A stretch of 64,000 bases of DNA from UBA1422 sp041752735 (GTDB lineage: Bacteria > Bacillota > Clostridia > Peptostreptococcales > Anaerovoracaceae): positions 11,724-75,723 of the forward strand of contig JBGSVW010000044.1 of assembly GCA_041752735.1 (NCBI GenBank), written 5' to 3'. A program made the translations under genes and the position numbers. The stretch's first letter is position 1, and each line of letters opens with the position of its first letter. Under the pieces are notes generated by a model that searched no databases, was not told the DNA's origin, and was given only the letters and a program-made list of their open reading frames with translations. Shown in pieces: positions 33,780 to 42,564 of this stretch.

Positions 33780-34997
33780 CTACTCCCCTTTGACTTCGTT
33801 CTTACATTTGGGCAAAGTCTTTAATTTCGAGGCTAGATAATAGTTCAAGCCGGAAATCAACATTCCGCCTACGAAGACATACACATACCCGACGCTGCCG
33901 TTGGCGTACCAGATAAATCCAGCCAAAAGAGGAATGGTCATGGAGACCACATGGTCCATGCTCTGACCCATTGCCAAGGTTCGAGATACTTCCGATGGTG
34001 CGTGACACATCTTTCGTACGTACGTGGCTCTTGCCATGCCGGCAGATTCCATCAGCTTGTCGGCAACGTATGAAATCCCCACTAGAATCAACGCAACCTG
34101 GAATGGGAATAGCGTTTTGGAAAAGGCAAACCCCACACATGCTGCAAACATTACAAAGGCTTCCAGCTTTAATGCATAGGATTCTCCTCGCCTGTCAATC
34201 AAGCGGCCATACCAAGGTTTGAAGAATAAATTCATCACACAAACAAGGAAGAATAATGCGGTGATAACCGTAACCGGCTGGCCAAATACATCGATTAAAA
34301 GCCAGGGTGCAAAAGTCAAAGTAATCTGCTTTCTTGCGCCATTGACGGTGGCCAGGGCATAGTACATTTTATATTCTTTTTTAAAGACAAACCGCTTTCC
34401 GTGGTTGTTTTCTTTGATGTCGTTTCGCATAAATAAAAATAGCACACCGGCTACAATCAGGACAACACCTGCAAAGCTAAAGACAGCCTGATAGCTGACA
34501 TCAAAAAAACGGTAGATGATATATAGCGCTGCACTGGCCACGATAATCGCTGCTGTGCCAATCCCTTGAATTTGTCCCAATCGGGCACCGAATTGTTCTC
34601 CTTTGGCAAATTGCATGGCAATGGTGCTGGACAAGGGGAAATAAAGATGCTGGCCGGTGCTATAAATCAGCAAGGTAACTAATACCAGGGAAAACACTCC
34701 TGGGATTTGACCAAAAGCCAAGAGTCCTATGCCACCAACAATGTTGGCCAAGGCGGCCATCCGAATATCGCCCATTCCGCTGAGTAGTCCAATGATGACT
34801 ACCGTCAGGAGTCCGGGGAGCTCACGGGGAGCCTCCAACCCAGAACGTTGCAGGACTGTAAAGTTGAGATCTTCGTACAGCCTGTTGGCAAAAGAAGTGC
34901 TTTCCACCGCCAGAACAACACCCATTAATATGCTGATGATAATAAACAATAGTAGGTCTTTTGATATGGTATATTTGCCGAAGGTGAACTGTTTCAT
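33780..34997 (-). CDS. MFS transporter
   Basis: A 405-residue protein with about twelve hydrophobic segments and a family-like loop motif (KPWYGRLIDRRGES) between the halves. The substrate cannot be read; its place between the pyrimidine synthesis and breakdown genes is suggestive but it has its own start after a terminator. GGAG lies before the ATG at 34997. The first transmembrane segment and first loop are unusually long. Confidence 0.8.
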   Translation of the reverse strand: MKQFTFGKYTISKDLLLFIIISILMGVVLAVESTSFANRLYEDLNFTVLQRSGLEAPRELPGLLTVVIIGLLSGMGDIRMAALANIVGGIGLLAFGQIPGVFSLVLVTLLIYSTGQHLYFPLSSTIAMQFAKGEQFGARLGQIQGIGTAAIIVASAALYIIYRFFDVSYQAVFSFAGVVLIVAGVLFLFMRNDIKENNHGKRFVFKKEYKMYYALATVNGARKQITLTFAPWLLIDVFGQPVTVITALFFLVCVMNLFFKPWYGRLIDRRGESYALKLEAFVMFAACVGFAFSKTLFPFQVALILVGISYVADKLMESAGMARATYVRKMCHAPSEVSRTLAMGQSMDHVVSMTIPLLAGFIWYANGSVGYVYVFVGGMLISGLNYYLASKLKTLPKCKNEVKGE

Positions 34998-35094
34998 TTC
35001 TTTGCTCCGCTTAAATATTATTTCGTATTTCAGATTGGTTTCATATGTAATCATTCCATATGATTACGACGTTTCACATTATACCCCATTCTCC

Positions 35095-35132
35095 AAAAAA
35101 GCACAAAGCCCGGATAAAAATAATCCGAGCTT
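35095..35132 (-). terminator. Terminator after preA
   Basis: Stem AAGCCCGGAT / ATCCGAGCTT with one wobble pair and a 7-nt loop; on the minus strand a T run follows. It ends the PreT-PreA transcript 50 bp after the preA stop. Confidence 0.85.
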
Positions 35133-35182
35133 CGTACTATGCTAATTGTTATATTCTTTATGCCTTATAACGGGCAAATGGC

Positions 35183-36463
35183 CTACTCGTAGTCGTGCTT
35201 CACAGCGACTTCAATCTTTTTTCGACCTTTTTTCCATTTGATTTCTCCCGGCAGGATACAATCCTGTACAGGACAAACATTCAGACAGAGGTGACATCCG
35301 ACGCAATTGTCTTCAATCAGAATCGGTCTTCTCTTCTTTTCATCCCAGTCAATGGCCTGGTGGGCTGCATCATAACAGGATACATAGCATCTGCCACAAC
35401 CAACACACTTTTTGTTGTCGAATTTAGGGAATACTTTGAAGTCACGGTTGATATCTTCTGCAGGAATCAAGTTTGGCAATGCAGATCCGATGAATTCTTC
35501 GATGTTGTTATATCCTCTTTCATCCATGAAATGGGACATACCACTGATCATGTCTTCAACGATTCTGTAACCATACTGCATGATTGCCGTGGTGACCTGG
35601 ATGTTTCTGCATCCAAGTGCCAGGAATTCTGCAGCGTCGCGCCAAGTTTCGATTCCGCCGATACCGCTGTACTCGAATTTTCGGCCCTGTGCAGCGCATA
35701 GTCTGTGAATTTCTTCATCCTGCAGCAAGTTTGCAGCGAATCGTAGGGCGATTGGCTTAACTGCTGCACCGGAATAACCGGAGATGGAAGATTTGCCGTT
35801 TACAACTGGCATACCGGTCATGTTCTCAAAGTCCAGGTTTGTAATGGACTTAACAGTATTGATGCCGGATACGGAAGCTGCACCACCTCTGATGGCTGCT
35901 CTTGCAGGTTCCTCCATGTTCTTTGTGTTAGGTGTCATCTTGGCGATGAATGGAATTTTGGTTACGCTTGTGACGGCTCTTGCATACTGTTCAACCAAAG
36001 CTACGTTTGTTCCTACATCTGATCCCATGTCATGAGAAGTCATTTGTGGACAAGAGAAGTTTCCTTCGATTAAGTCTGCGCCAGCTTGTTCACACATTTT
36101 GGCCAGTTGTTTCCATTCGTCGTCGGAGCTACCCATAATGGTTGCTACCATGACTTTTTCAGGATAATCTTCCTTCAGCCGACGCATGAACTCGAAATTC
36201 ACTTCAGTCGGTTTGTCGGAGATTTGCTCCATGTTCTTGAATCCAAGCCATGGAGTTCCTTCTTTTCTGGTGATATCAAATCTAGGGGAGCATTCGTCTG
36301 CAACAAAGATGCCGACGGTCTTAAAGAAGACGCCGCCCCATCCTGCTTCGTAGCTTTTTCTGACCATGTCATAGTTGCCGCCTACAGGGGAAGAGGAAAG
36401 GAAGAACGGATTCTCACAATGGACTCCCAGGTAATTGATGGATAAATCTTTTTTAACTGCCAT
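35183..36463 (-). CDS. preA: NAD-dependent dihydropyrimidine dehydrogenase, PreA subunit
   Basis: A 426-residue FMN/Fe-S subunit that reduces uracil or thymine to the dihydro form. The active-site cysteine is in EGNFSCPQM, with the substrate segment MTPNTKNM and the FMN phosphate site SGIGGIETW. The C-terminus has two 4Fe-4S motifs (CVGCGRCYVSCYD, CVGCHLCLNVCPVQDC). It starts one base after the preT stop with AGGAG before it, and works with PreT. The reverse, oxidative direction is also possible in anaerobes. Confidence 0.93.
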   Translation of the reverse strand: MAVKKDLSINYLGVHCENPFFLSSSPVGGNYDMVRKSYEAGWGGVFFKTVGIFVADECSPRFDITRKEGTPWLGFKNMEQISDKPTEVNFEFMRRLKEDYPEKVMVATIMGSSDDEWKQLAKMCEQAGADLIEGNFSCPQMTSHDMGSDVGTNVALVEQYARAVTSVTKIPFIAKMTPNTKNMEEPARAAIRGGAASVSGINTVKSITNLDFENMTGMPVVNGKSSISGYSGAAVKPIALRFAANLLQDEEIHRLCAAQGRKFEYSGIGGIETWRDAAEFLALGCRNIQVTTAIMQYGYRIVEDMISGMSHFMDERGYNNIEEFIGSALPNLIPAEDINRDFKVFPKFDNKKCVGCGRCYVSCYDAAHQAIDWDEKKRRPILIEDNCVGCHLCLNVCPVQDCILPGEIKWKKGRKKIEVAVKHDYE

Positions 36464-36464
36464 C

Positions 36465-37733
36465 CTATTTCACTCCTTTCTCTAAGAATGCTATGATCGC
36501 AAACGCAGAGGCTTTGCCATCAGCAACCGCTTCAACAACGGTCTTGCCACCATTGACGATGTCGCCTGCCGCGAAGAATTTCTTCACGCTGGTTTTGCCG
36601 TTTTTGTTTGCTTTGATCATGCCCTTGTCGTCTGTGTCGACAGCAACCAAGGATGATACATCTTCGGCGCCCTGACCAATGGCGAATACCACAGTGTCAG
36701 CTTCCAGCTTCAAGCCGGATTTTTCGGACACTTTTTTTCTGCCATCAAATGCAATTGCTTCAACTTTTTTGGTTCCGATTACTTCAGCCGGTGCCATATT
36801 GGTGGTGATGCCAATACCCAGTGACAATGCATACTGGAATTCAGTCATATTGCCAGGGGCTTCTTCCAACGTTCTTCTGTAGACGATCTTTACGTCTTCA
36901 GCGCCCAGTAGTTTTGCTGTGACTGCACAGTCTACTGCAACGTCTCCGCCACCGACAACAACCACTTTTTTGCCTGGGTTGAAGCCTTTGGCTCCGGATC
37001 TGGCTTTTTTGAGATACTCGTTGGCTGCGAATGCACCCTTGAGGTCAATGCCAGGGATGGATGGGAACTTGGATCCCCAAAGACCTGTGCCAAGGAATAT
37101 GGCATCAAAGCCTGTAAGGTCAGCTGCTTTCACGGTTTTACCCAATTCGAACTTGACGCCAAGTCCTTTTACCTGTGCGATGTCGTGATCCACAACAGCC
37201 TGTGGAAGTCTGCTGGGGGCAATGCCGTAAGTCAGCACACCACCGGGCTTTTCTTCTCTTTCGAAAATGGTTACTTTGTATCCAGCTTTTGCCAGTTCAG
37301 CGGCACAAGCCAGAGAAGCCGGACCGGCTCCTACGCAAGCAACGGTTTGCTTCATTTTCTTTGCAGGTGCCTTCAAGGTTTTCATTTTGAAAATCTTTTC
37401 CTGATCGATGGCATATCTTTGAAGTTCGCCGATTTTGATCGGTTTGTCAATGCCACATCTACTGCAATACTCTTCGCAAAGTCTGTCATAGGGACATACT
37501 CTAGCGCAAGTTCCGCCAAGAACATTATTTTCTCTAATAATTTCAGCGGCACCCTTCACATTCCGGAAACGGATGGAACGGATGAAATCTCCTGGGTTTG
37601 TTCCGGCAGGGCATCCTTTGCTGCAAGGTGCATCGTGGCAGAGTAAGCATCTGGCTGCTTCTTCCATGGCGGTTCTGTGGTTGTAACCAGCCATTGCTTC
37701 AGCAGTATACTTGGGTTTATCTACTTTACTCAA
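36465..37733 (-). CDS. preT: NAD-dependent dihydropyrimidine dehydrogenase, PreT subunit
   Basis: A 422-residue GltD-type flavoprotein passing electrons from NAD(P)H to PreA. N-terminal cysteine clusters (CLLCHDAPCSKGCP, CARVCPYDRLCEEYC) are followed by FAD (CVGAGPASLACA) and NAD(P) (VVVGGGDVAVDCA) sites. The start is TTG at 37733, with GGAGGAG spaced correctly. It is followed immediately by preA. Confidence 0.92.
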   Translation of the reverse strand: MSKVDKPKYTAEAMAGYNHRTAMEEAARCLLCHDAPCSKGCPAGTNPGDFIRSIRFRNVKGAAEIIRENNVLGGTCARVCPYDRLCEEYCSRCGIDKPIKIGELQRYAIDQEKIFKMKTLKAPAKKMKQTVACVGAGPASLACAAELAKAGYKVTIFEREEKPGGVLTYGIAPSRLPQAVVDHDIAQVKGLGVKFELGKTVKAADLTGFDAIFLGTGLWGSKFPSIPGIDLKGAFAANEYLKKARSGAKGFNPGKKVVVVGGGDVAVDCAVTAKLLGAEDVKIVYRRTLEEAPGNMTEFQYALSLGIGITTNMAPAEVIGTKKVEAIAFDGRKKVSEKSGLKLEADTVVFAIGQGAEDVSSLVAVDTDDKGMIKANKNGKTSVKKFFAAGDIVNGGKTVVEAVADGKASAFAIIAFLEKGVK

Positions 37734-37770
37734 TTTTTACTCCTCCTTCATTTATATATTATTCTTGAAC

Positions 37771-37806
37771 CTTTGTCCCGACAGGATAGATCCCAGCGGG
37801 ACAAAG
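37771..37806. other. Hairpin between the hydrolase and preT genes
   Basis: CTTTGTCCCG / CGGGACAAAG makes a perfect 10-bp stem with a 16-nt loop. No T run follows on the minus strand, so it looks like a processing or attenuating structure inside a transcript rather than a full terminator. Confidence 0.55.
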
Positions 37807-37833
37807 ATAAAAATAATCGACAGTTTGTTCGGT

Positions 37834-39096
37834 TTACTCGGCATCCAGCTTCAAGACTGCGTTCAGCATAACTGAAGCGCCTGCTGTGCAATCTTCGGGG
37901 GAAGAATACTCTTCTTCGCAATGGGATAAGCCGGCTTTGGACCTTACAAAGATCATGGTGGTGGGCACAACATAGGATGCGAATTGAGCATCATGTCCTG
38001 CGCCGGAGTTAATGGGTTGATAAGCCAGTCCCAATTCTTTTGCGGATTCATCAACTAGCCCGACCAACTTCTTATCGAAGTAAACGGTGTCTCTCTTCCA
38101 CTGCTCTGCGATTTCGCAGGTGCATCCGGCCCATGTCTTTTCAGGAAGTGTCTTAATGATGTTCATAACGGATTCCAACACCTTGGGATCTTCATGACGC
38201 ACGTCGATGGAGAAGTCCACGTAGTTTGGAATAACTGTGTGAACATTAGGCAAGCATACCATTTCACCGGTTGTATAAACCAGTTCCGGTCTTCCAAGCT
38301 TGTCAATCTCTGCATGAAGATAAACCAGTGCCTGTGATGCTGCGAACAAGGCATCATGACGCTTATTCATTGGGAAAGTTCCTGCGTGGGCGGAGAAACC
38401 ACGGAATTTAATTCTAAAATTGAACATGCCAAGAACACACTGTACAACACCGACTTCTTTGCCTGCATCCTCAAGAATCGGGCCTTGCTCGATATGAAGT
38501 TCAAACATAGCTTTGTAGTCATCCTTGTTGAATCGGTTCTTTTTGTCGCCCTTGTATGGGCTCTTTGCCAACATTTCGCCGAAGGTAGTGGTTTTATCCA
38601 ATACACTTTTGGATTGCATTAAGTTTTCTTCTTTGAAATTCTTGCCGATGGCTTCTGGCAGGAAATCATTGCAGACAATACCGGAAACAAACATGGCAGG
38701 AGGATACAGGGATCCTTCTTCGTTTGTCCAGATCATAGCTGTTAAGGGGTGTTTGTGTGAAATTTTTTCAGCAACAACAGTTTCTAGCACTTCCATGCCT
38801 GTCATGACTCCAAGAATTCCATCATAGTTCCCCCCGTTACGGACCGAGTCAACATGGGATGCCATAACGATTCTTTGTGCCTTGGGGTCAGCCCCGGGAA
38901 TGGTAGCATACACATTGGCCAAATCATCACTCTCAATGATTGCGCCAATAGCTTTCATTCTTTTTACAAACTCGTCTCGCGCCATGTGGGCTTCAGGTGA
39001 AAGGGAATACCTGGTAACACCGCCGTGTCCGGCATCACCAAACTTCGAGAATGTTTTGATTTTATCATCCATCCTCTTCACATCGCATTTGTACAT
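37834..39096 (-). CDS. M20-family N-carbamoyl amide hydrolase (beta-ureidopropionase / hydantoinase-carbamylase type)
   Basis: A 420-residue di-metal amidohydrolase. Metal ligands are visible in SHVDSV, NYDGILG, TNEEGS, ELHIEQGP and the C-terminal LSHCEEE. The dimerisation-domain GFSAHAGTFPM segment is typical. The family splits N-carbamoyl-beta-alanine, N-carbamoyl amino acids or allantoate. Next to PreT/PreA the best reading is beta-ureidopropionase, the last step of reductive pyrimidine breakdown giving beta-alanine, CO2 and ammonia. AGGAGG precedes the start. The intermediate enzyme, dihydropyrimidinase, is not in the window. Confidence 0.82.
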   Translation of the reverse strand: MYKCDVKRMDDKIKTFSKFGDAGHGGVTRYSLSPEAHMARDEFVKRMKAIGAIIESDDLANVYATIPGADPKAQRIVMASHVDSVRNGGNYDGILGVMTGMEVLETVVAEKISHKHPLTAMIWTNEEGSLYPPAMFVSGIVCNDFLPEAIGKNFKEENLMQSKSVLDKTTTFGEMLAKSPYKGDKKNRFNKDDYKAMFELHIEQGPILEDAGKEVGVVQCVLGMFNFRIKFRGFSAHAGTFPMNKRHDALFAASQALVYLHAEIDKLGRPELVYTTGEMVCLPNVHTVIPNYVDFSIDVRHEDPKVLESVMNIIKTLPEKTWAGCTCEIAEQWKRDTVYFDKKLVGLVDESAKELGLAYQPINSGAGHDAQFASYVVPTTMIFVRSKAGLSHCEEEYSSPEDCTAGASVMLNAVLKLDAE

Positions 39097-39193
39097 TTCT
39101 TTGCCTCCTTAGATATATCTTTACTTACTTAAACATTAATTATTGGCTATTGATTAATTATACACCCGTAGTATGTGTTTGCAATGTGGAACA

Positions 39194-40327
39194 CTATAGT
39201 TTTTTCCACTTCAATGTAATTTTATTGTCCGGGCAGATATCTCGGCATAGTCCACAACCGGTGCATTTGTCTTCATCTATTGACAAGTGTCCCTCCTGGA
39301 TTGAAATGGCCTCATCCAGGCAGCAAACAACACATTTACTGCAGTCTACCCGAGTACAATCAGACGTCAGATAGGCCCGTTGTGGTTCCACCTTCAGCTC
39401 TTCAAACGAATACAGTTTGTCCAGACTGGTTCCCCGCACTTCGTCCAGAGACGTGTAGTGGTGTTTTTTCATCCAACGTTCCAGGTTGGAAATCATCTCG
39501 GGAATAATTCCATACCCATTGACCAGGATGGCCGTACCTACTTCTGCTGCGGAAGCACCTAACATAATGTACTCCAGCACATTTTTGTAGTTCTCTACGC
39601 CGCCAATACCGAAAATGGGCAGTTCGCTACTTTGGGCGATGCCGGCCACCGTGGCCAGACCTAGTGGTCTGATTGGGCTTCCTGAATACCCACCATAGGT
39701 AGGTAAAATAGGGTCTCCATTATCAACATTGATGCCTAGAATGCATCGCATGGTATTGATGGCTGTGATGCCGGACGCACCGGCTTTCTCCACTGCTGCC
39801 ACTACCTCAGGTAGATTGTTCATGGACTGTGTCAACTTCACCATAACAGGAATGCTGACATTTGCTACCACTTCCTTGGTAAATGCGTAGGTTTTGTTGG
39901 GATTCGCCGCTACGATTTCCATTCCTTCCCCCATGGGGCAGGCCAACCCAAGCTCCAGCGCATCCACTCCGGCTTTTTCGAATTTTCTGGCCAGATATGC
40001 CAGCTCCGAAGGGGTTCCCGCCGTGATATTTGCTATGATCAAGCCGTCGCCAGTGCTACGACCTTCTTTTTTAATTTGCTTGAACTCGTCAATCCAATCT
40101 TCCATGTCCAGCGCGCTGTACATGCGTATATTTTGGAGTCCGCGTCCGTCGTAGGCATAGCGGGGAGAAAGATCCGGGTAAGGTTCTGCAACGATGGTTT
40201 CAGTTACCACTGCCGCCGCACCGGAATTCAGTGCTGCACGGATGCCTTTGTGTCCCCGAGTCCAAGGGCCAGCGGAGATGATCACCGGGTTTTTAAGTTT
40301 TAGGCCCATGGCTTCAACGGATAACAT
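39194..40327 (-). CDS. PreA/PyrD-like dehydrogenase with C-terminal ferredoxin domain
   Basis: A 377-residue TIM-barrel FMN protein paralogous to PreA. A cysteine sits at the expected active-site place (LGLACPMGEG), FMN-binding GIGGVENYKN is present, and the C-terminus has CTRVDCSKCVVCC and CTGCGLCRDICP. It is shorter and clearly different from the PreA at 35183, and has no second PreT beside it. The substrate is unassigned; another pyrimidine or a dihydroorotate-like compound is possible. GGAGA precedes the start. It is preceded by a LacI-type regulator gene. Confidence 0.82.
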   Translation of the reverse strand: MLSVEAMGLKLKNPVIISAGPWTRGHKGIRAALNSGAAAVVTETIVAEPYPDLSPRYAYDGRGLQNIRMYSALDMEDWIDEFKQIKKEGRSTGDGLIIANITAGTPSELAYLARKFEKAGVDALELGLACPMGEGMEIVAANPNKTYAFTKEVVANVSIPVMVKLTQSMNNLPEVVAAVEKAGASGITAINTMRCILGINVDNGDPILPTYGGYSGSPIRPLGLATVAGIAQSSELPIFGIGGVENYKNVLEYIMLGASAAEVGTAILVNGYGIIPEMISNLERWMKKHHYTSLDEVRGTSLDKLYSFEELKVEPQRAYLTSDCTRVDCSKCVVCCLDEAISIQEGHLSIDEDKCTGCGLCRDICPDNKITLKWKKL

Positions 40328-40367
40328 GTTTTCTCCTTTTAAGCTTGGTATTTACTACGGTAGCTGT

Positions 40368-41387
40368 TTACCAGATTTCCTTTAGCCTGCCTTTGTTGCC
40401 GCAGGACTTTCGTATTTTTAGTTTGGATTGAAGTGCAATTTCTTGAAATTCATCCGTGCCATCGCCTTCAATGATATCAAATAGCAGTCTTGCTGCCATA
40501 AGACCCATCCGGTACATGGGCTTAGAAATGGTAGTTAGTTTGGGTTCCACCAACGCGCCGATTCGAAGGTCATCAAATCCAATTAGTGCGATGTCTTCAG
40601 GGATATTCACCCCAGCGCTTTTTAGTTTATCCAAAACCCCCAGGGCCATCTGGTCTGTTGATGCAAAAATGGCGTCCATATCCACTTTGTCATCCAGCAT
40701 TTTGGAGACAACCAGGTAACCACCTTCAATGCTGTTTTCTCCGTGATATACCAGCTTTTCATCGAAGGGGATGCCCCCCTCCTTGAGTGCCCGCTTGTAT
40801 CCTTCCAACTTTTCTTCAATTTCCGGCTTAGGGTATTCCCCCAAGGCCAGTCCAATCCGTGTTCGTCCAAGGGTAATCAGGTAGGTGATTGCCTCCTCTG
40901 TGGCGGTTTTGTAGTCGGTATACACAATATTCTGTCTATTTATTGACTTATTTTTGCCAACCAGTACATAGTTGGCTCCTTGTTTCTTTATTTTATCCAA
41001 GTCACTGTTTTTTAGGGTAGTGGATGTCAAAATCAGTCCATCAATTTTTCGTTCTACCAAAGTGTCTATATATTCTTTTTCTTTTATTGGATTGAACTCC
41101 GTGTTGCACAGCATGACGTGATAGCCCTTTTGATGCGCAATGGCTTCAACACCTTTGGCGATTTCCATATTGGAGGGGTCTAAAAAATCATGAACCAATA
41201 GGCCGATCATCCCCGTTCTGGCTGATTGAATGTTTCGGGCAAACCAGTTGGGCGTGTAGTTCATTTTTTTCATGACTGCAAGAATGTGCTCTCTGGTTTC
41301 TTCAGTCACCAACTCCGGGTGGTTCATCACCCGGGATACCGTTGCTACCGAGACCCCAGCTTTGTCTGCTACTGCTTTGATGTTCAA
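40368..41387 (-). CDS. LacI-family transcriptional regulator
   Basis: A 339-residue regulator with the N-terminal LacI HTH (IKAVADKAGVSVATVSRVMNHPELV) and a periplasmic-binding-protein-like effector domain. The start is a TTG at 41387 with GGAGGG 7 nt upstream; a longer ATG reading to 41468 has no such site and adds residues outside the family. It lies first in the pyrimidine catabolism cluster and probably controls it or itself; the effector is unknown. Confidence 0.88.
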   Translation of the reverse strand: MNIKAVADKAGVSVATVSRVMNHPELVTEETREHILAVMKKMNYTPNWFARNIQSARTGMIGLLVHDFLDPSNMEIAKGVEAIAHQKGYHVMLCNTEFNPIKEKEYIDTLVERKIDGLILTSTTLKNSDLDKIKKQGANYVLVGKNKSINRQNIVYTDYKTATEEAITYLITLGRTRIGLALGEYPKPEIEEKLEGYKRALKEGGIPFDEKLVYHGENSIEGGYLVVSKMLDDKVDMDAIFASTDQMALGVLDKLKSAGVNIPEDIALIGFDDLRIGALVEPKLTTISKPMYRMGLMAARLLFDIIEGDGTDEFQEIALQSKLKIRKSCGNKGRLKEIW

Positions 41388-41412
41388 CGGCGACCCTCCG
41401 GTTGGCCGAAAA

Positions 41413-41468
41413 ATGAAAGGATTTTCATTGTCCAAGCCAGAAATATATCTAAAACGTTGAAATTTCAA
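41413..41468. promoter_or_regulatory. Operator-like palindromes upstream of the LacI gene
   Basis: ATGAAA-N4-TTTCAT (41413-41428) and the perfect palindrome TTGAAATTTCAA (41457-41468), with AAAACGTT next to it, lie just upstream of the regulator's TTG start. They are candidates for autoregulation. Confidence 0.4.
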
Positions 41469-41535
41469 GTGTTATTGTTATGAAACTATTTTCATTTGTA
41501 ATTCTATCACCATCCACTACGAAAAGCAACAATAA

Positions 41536-41566
41536 AAACCGCCAAAAACAGAATATTCGGCGGTTT
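41536..41566 (-). terminator. Terminator after the PPIase gene
   Basis: AAACCGCC / GGCGGTTT with a 15-nt loop. On the minus strand it continues into TTTTTATT, 34 bp after the PPIase stop. Confidence 0.85.
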
Positions 41567-41599
41567 CATTGCTGGATAAATAATTTTTTTGACTAAATC

Positions 41600-42082
41600 C
41601 TATTCGTCGGATACCCGAATGGATTTGATGGCTTGCTTTTGTTTTGGTTTGTCACGGAAGTCACGGTTTACTGAAACGACTCGGTCGGCTTCATCCATTC
41701 CTTCAGTGATTTTACCAAAAGCGGCATACTGTCCGTCAAGGAATGGTGCATCTTCCACCATAATGAAAAATTGGCATCCCCCTGAATTTGGGTCGTTTGC
41801 CCTAGCCATGGAGAGAACGCCACGTTGATGCAGCAAATCGTTTTTGATGCCGTTGCCGGAAAACTCTCCCACAATCTGATGCCCGGGTCCGCCTGTTCCA
41901 TCCCCTTTAGGGCAGCCACCCTGAATCATAAATCCAGGGATGACCCGATGGAAAGTCAATCCGTCATAAAAGCCCTTGTTGGCCAAGGTCTCAAAATTCT
42001 CTACAGTTTTAGGGGCAACATCCGGGTACAGTTCCCCGCTCATGATTGCTCCGGTTTCCAATTCGATCGTTACTTTTTTCAT
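41600..42082 (-). CDS. Cyclophilin-type peptidyl-prolyl cis-trans isomerase
   Basis: A 160-residue cytoplasmic cyclophilin (no signal peptide) speeding proline isomerisation. The active-site strand FHRVIPGFMIQGG, the LSMARANDPNSGGCQFFI segment and FGKITEGMD are conserved. GGAGGA precedes the start. Last gene of the local run before a terminator. Confidence 0.92.
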   Translation of the reverse strand: MKKVTIELETGAIMSGELYPDVAPKTVENFETLANKGFYDGLTFHRVIPGFMIQGGCPKGDGTGGPGHQIVGEFSGNGIKNDLLHQRGVLSMARANDPNSGGCQFFIMVEDAPFLDGQYAAFGKITEGMDEADRVVSVNRDFRDKPKQKQAIKSIRVSDE

Positions 42083-42099
42083 GTTATTCCTCCTGATGT

Positions 42100-42555
42100 T
42101 TATCTTCTGATTTTGAATGGATTATGACAATTCTTTTCTTTTTCAAGGATTTCCCAAATTTCATCTTTTAAATAGTCCGGGTAAAGGCCATCCGCACCGG
42201 CCAGCTCTTCCCTGGACAAATAACGGACCTCTTCAATCACCTGGCCGTCGTCACTGCGCTCCGGGTCGGTTCCCACTTTGATAAAACCGCCCAGGGCGGT
42301 GGCCAGAAAAATGTTCACAAACCTAGGCTCCTTACCGGGCACCACTTGCTCCACATGCCAAATCATCTTGTCGATGGCCACAGTCAGCCCCGTCTCTTCT
42401 TTCACTTCCCGCACCGCCGCATCCACGGAAGTTTCTCCGGGTTCAATGGCGCCGCCTGGAACAGTCCAGACATATCTTTCCTGGTGATGTTGACGAACCA
42501 TAAGGATTCTTTGTTCCCGGTCCAGAATAATCACCCTGACTCCTCCTGCCCACAT
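42100..42555 (-). CDS. Nudix hydrolase
   Basis: A 151-residue protein with a complete Nudix box: GGAIEPGETSVDAA followed by REVKEETGL. It cleaves nucleoside diphosphates linked to another group; the substrate is not evident. It sits 9 bp after proS with GGAGC before the ATG. Confidence 0.88.
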   Translation of the reverse strand: MWAGGVRVIILDREQRILMVRQHHQERYVWTVPGGAIEPGETSVDAAVREVKEETGLTVAIDKMIWHVEQVVPGKEPRFVNIFLATALGGFIKVGTDPERSDDGQVIEEVRYLSREELAGADGLYPDYLKDEIWEILEKEKNCHNPFKIRR

Positions 42556-42564
42556 AAGCTGCTC

